The translations under genes and the position numbers were made by a program. This document shows positions 52,013 through 53,814 of a stretch of 53,814 bases of DNA, piece after piece (position 1 is the stretch's first letter; each line of letters begins with the position of its first letter). The DNA comes from CAZYEI01 sp964646425 (GTDB lineage: Bacteria; Bacillota_I; Bacilli_A; RFN20; JAISJY01). The notes beneath the pieces were generated by a model. The model did not search any database. It was not told where the DNA came from and worked only from the letters and a program-made list of their open reading frames with translations. The stretch is taken from NCBI GenBank assembly GCA_964646425.1, contig CAZYEI010000005.1, positions 1-53,814 on the forward strand, given 5' to 3'.

Positions 52013-52512
52013 ATGAAAACTTTTTTATCTAATAGTTTAACTGCTATTATTCTTAAATGTCTATTTTTCATTATAATATTACTTGTTATTATTCTTTCAG
52101 TAATAAACTCTATTCATTGGTCTATTATATCGATTATCATAATCGGTTTTATCACAAGCTTTATAATCTTATTTAATTCAATGTTCGGTTTTTTAAAATA
52201 AGTGAAAATACAATTTATGTACCTAACGATTTAACTTTTAAAAACTTAAGGATACAGCATAAAGAAACAATAAACCTTGATGACATTAATGGAATCGAAT
52301 TTTTAGAAGAAGAATGCACAAGTAATGGTAATAAGATTTCTTAAAGATACACAGGAATACCTTCATATCTAAAACTGATTATGAAAGATGATTCGATTAA
52401 AAAAATTTATTTAGGAAAGTATTCTTATAAGATGTGGATTAAGTTAGAAAAGTTAATCATTAACTATCGTGACATCATTATTTTAAAAGATGCAAAATCG
52501 TTTATAAAATAA
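52013..52512 (+). pseudogene. Broken small membrane protein with PH-like cytosolic domain
   Basis: The first 63 codons encode two membrane helices (ILKCLFFIIILLVIILSVI and WSIISIIIIGFITSFIILF) and stop at TAA 52199-52201. One added T in the T6 run at 52189-52194 continues the protein as ISENTIYVPNDLTF and ETINLDDINGIEFLEEE to a second stop at 52342-52344 (TAA). Beyond it, in the same frame, comes RYTGIPSYLKLIMKDDSIKK followed by IYLGKYSYKMWIKLEKLI, ending at 52512. Helix pair plus strand-rich domain suggests a bacterial PH-like membrane protein (inference). One frameshift and one nonsense codon make it a pseudogene. Confidence 0.6.
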
Positions 52513-52763
52513 AAAAAACAGGCGTATTATAAAAAGCAAACACAAATTTGCAAATTACTTTCACAAGCAAAGCTATGCTGGTTTACTCTAATAAGTAAAT
52601 TTACCTTTTAATTTTCATCACAAATTTAAGATGAAAATTAATATATTGCTTTTACATTGAATTGTATTTTTAATGCATGTATTGTCGAACATAATGTGTT
52701 TAGGAATGATAAATCATTAGAAAAATCATTAAAATTTATATATTTTCATCACTTATAACATTT
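52513..52763. other. Non-coding AT-rich stretch
   Basis: I see no gene in this stretch, which with the terminator after it spans about 300 bases. It contains one clear inverted repeat, TTAATTTTCATC (52608-52619) with GATGAAAATTAA (52630-52641), without a following U tract. A structured RNA is possible but unsupported. Confidence 0.4.
52608..52641. repeat. Perfect 12-bp inverted repeat
   Basis: TTAATTTTCATC and GATGAAAATTAA flank a 10-base loop. No U tract follows in either direction. Confidence 0.45.
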
Positions 52764-52804
52764 AAAAGATTCCCTAAATTTTAGTTAAACTTAGGGAATC
52801 TTTT
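52764..52804 (-). terminator. Terminator of the GGDEF-EAL-like gene
   Basis: AAAAGATTCCCTAA (52764-52777) and TTAGGGAATCTTTT (52791-52804) pair perfectly over 14 bp, 13 bases after the stop codon on the minus strand. Confidence 0.8.
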
Positions 52805-52817
52805 AAAATCAAATAAT

Positions 52818-53814
52818 TTAATATGTTCTATTTTCAATTTCAGATAATACTTTTAAAATCGATTTATCCACAATTCTATCATTTTCAACATAAGGAGTTA
52901 AAAAAGATCCTCCTACCTTTGAAACTTTATAATGATTTAATATTTCATAAATTGCTAATGAATTAACATTTAAGCCAATCACTTCTTGATTATAAGAAGC
53001 TGCAACTTTTGTATACACATCAATTAATGATTCATTAGTATGTTGATCAAGTGATTGTTCAATTAATTGACCAGAAAGTAAAACTACATTTGTTTTCGAA
53101 TAAATTTTATCGTTTAAATAAATGGTTGTTAAAGTATTATAGGTAATTCCAAATTTAATATTAGCATTTTCTTTAAAACTTGCCAATTTTTTTTCAATTG
53201 TAATCAAATCCGTGTTTTGCATAGTAATGTTTGAAAATTCTACACAAAAGTAAAAATTTAATTGACTATATTTTTCATTGGATTGATAGGCCTCCATGAT
53301 ACTTTTTAAGTTTTCAAAATCAAATGAAAAATAAAATAATTTATTACTTACATCCGTTATTTTTAACATTTGTTCAAATACCTGCGTATAAAAACGGAAG
53401 CGAAAAGAACGTTGTTTGATCAAATTCATAAATTCTGTTAAATCCATATTCAAAGAATGTGGAAGTGTAATGGAAACATAATATCCACTCACAAATTTAC
53501 TTTTTGTTTTAATAATGGGAACAAGATTTAAAGAAAATAAATTTTGAGTAACCACTTTTTCTACTGCCAATAATTTGTTATTTAAAACAGTATGCACATT
53601 TTGTAAATTTTCATCAAAAAGTTGCATACGTTCAACAAAACGACCTTTATTCATTAAAACATTGGCAGCCGTTTCTGCTTCTAAAGTTTTATCTATAGAG
53701 ATTCTTTCATCCTTATGAATACGAGTATAACCCGCCACTAAATTGATAGTATAACTAAAACGATTTTGAATAATATTATATACTCCAGAATTCAATAGTA
53801 ATAACTTCTTGATA
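52818..53814 (-). CDS. Degenerate GGDEF-EAL protein (5' partial)
   Basis: The frame is open through the window edge, so the N-terminus is missing. The visible start (FSYTINLVAGYTRIHKDERI, ETAANVLMNKGRFVERMQLFD) matches the end of a GGDEF domain. The rest follows EAL-domain order (NKLLAVEKVVTQNLFSLNLV, FYFSFDFENL, EVIGLNVNSLAIYEILNHYK, KVGGSFLTPY). The EAL signature itself is absent (FVSGYYVSITLP stands where ExLxR is expected), and the EGVE motif reads LNVNS. Catalytic metal ligands are therefore lost and c-di-GMP hydrolysis is unlikely. A binding or sensory role, or decay, is possible. Confidence 0.65.
   Translation of the reverse strand, partial: IKKLLLLNSGVYNIIQNRFSYTINLVAGYTRIHKDERISIDKTLEAETAANVLMNKGRFVERMQLFDENLQNVHTVLNNKLLAVEKVVTQNLFSLNLVPIIKTKSKFVSGYYVSITLPHSLNMDLTEFMNLIKQRSFRFRFYTQVFEQMLKITDVSNKLFYFSFDFENLKSIMEAYQSNEKYSQLNFYFCVEFSNITMQNTDLITIEKKLASFKENANIKFGITYNTLTTIYLNDKIYSKTNVVLLSGQLIEQSLDQHTNESLIDVYTKVAASYNQEVIGLNVNSLAIYEILNHYKVSKVGGSFLTPYVENDRIVDKSILKVLSEIENRTY

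Noticed and set aside
1..53814. Mycoplasma-type code (TGA = Trp)
   Set aside because: Trp is encoded by TGG in all conserved motifs, and TGA ends murA, the sigma factor and the response regulator at the expected lengths.
1..53814. CRISPR arrays, insertion sequences, prophage or attachment sites
   Set aside because: I saw no spaced direct repeats, transposase or integrase genes, or phage structural genes, including around the tRNA-Val gene.

Overview
The window comes from an AT-rich, low-GC Gram-positive bacterium of the Bacillota, most likely a gut-type Bacilli lineage near Erysipelotrichia/RF39. The evidence is the base composition, AGGAGG-type ribosome binding sites, Bacillus-like gene order around the F-ATPase (glyA, upp, atpI-B-E-F-H-A-G-D-C), gatCAB, degV, and a CIRCE operator. 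TGG encodes Trp and TGA ends genes (murA, the response regulator), so the code is the standard bacterial one and not that of Mycoplasma. MurA and a cell-wall hydrolase point to a walled cell. The lineage is inferred from these features and was not tested by a search.

Layout. 1-3.0 kb: a partial ECF-transporter S component with an extra extracytoplasmic N-terminus, then a coupled nrnA/cysQ-like pair. 3.0-6 kb: fba with its own terminator, then murA coupled to a degenerate SGNH-like protein. 6-8.4 kb (minus): three membrane proteins and the Mn exporter MntP. 8.5-10.1 kb: an ECF sigma factor overlapping a one-TM putative anti-sigma factor. 10.2-17.9 kb (minus): rmuC, a giant CvpA-anchored protein of about 2,009 residues with some 14 degenerate repeats, and a small membrane protein. 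17.9-24.6 kb: a GNAT, hemolysin III, DegV, an XRE-type membrane-bound regulator with an operator-like repeat cluster, and gatCAB. 24.7-29.3 kb: a two-component system flanked by two paralogous small membrane proteins. 29.5-37.97 kb: tRNA-Val(GAC), a CaCA exchanger, an M28 peptidase, a PduO-like protein with rdgB and trmL, an APH/LicA-like pseudokinase, a CwlJ-like hydrolase, a small transaldolase, and the c-di-AMP synthase CdaA. 38.1-48 kb: atp, upp, glyA, rpiB and tsaC. 48.2-50.2 kb: htpG under a CIRCE/HrcA-type promoter. 50.2-52.8 kb: a visibly degraded accessory patch with two single-T frameshifts. The right end cuts a degenerate GGDEF-EAL protein.

How the genes work together. Central metabolism is represented by fba, the small transaldolase, rpiB, glyA and upp, and energy coupling by a complete F1Fo-ATPase. 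Envelope functions are murA, the CwlJ-like hydrolase, the giant CvpA-type protein and many small membrane proteins. Nucleotide housekeeping and signalling (NrnA and CysQ for pAp, RdgB, CdaA) recur. The genome is compact: genes often overlap by 1-8 bases, several stop codons lie inside terminator hairpins, and one terminator doubles as the next gene's ribosome binding site.

Most notable for follow-up are the giant repeat protein, the pseudokinase, the terminator/RBS fusion before the cwlJ-like gene, the CIRCE site containing a consensus -35, and the homopolymer frameshift in the secreted Cys/His protein.
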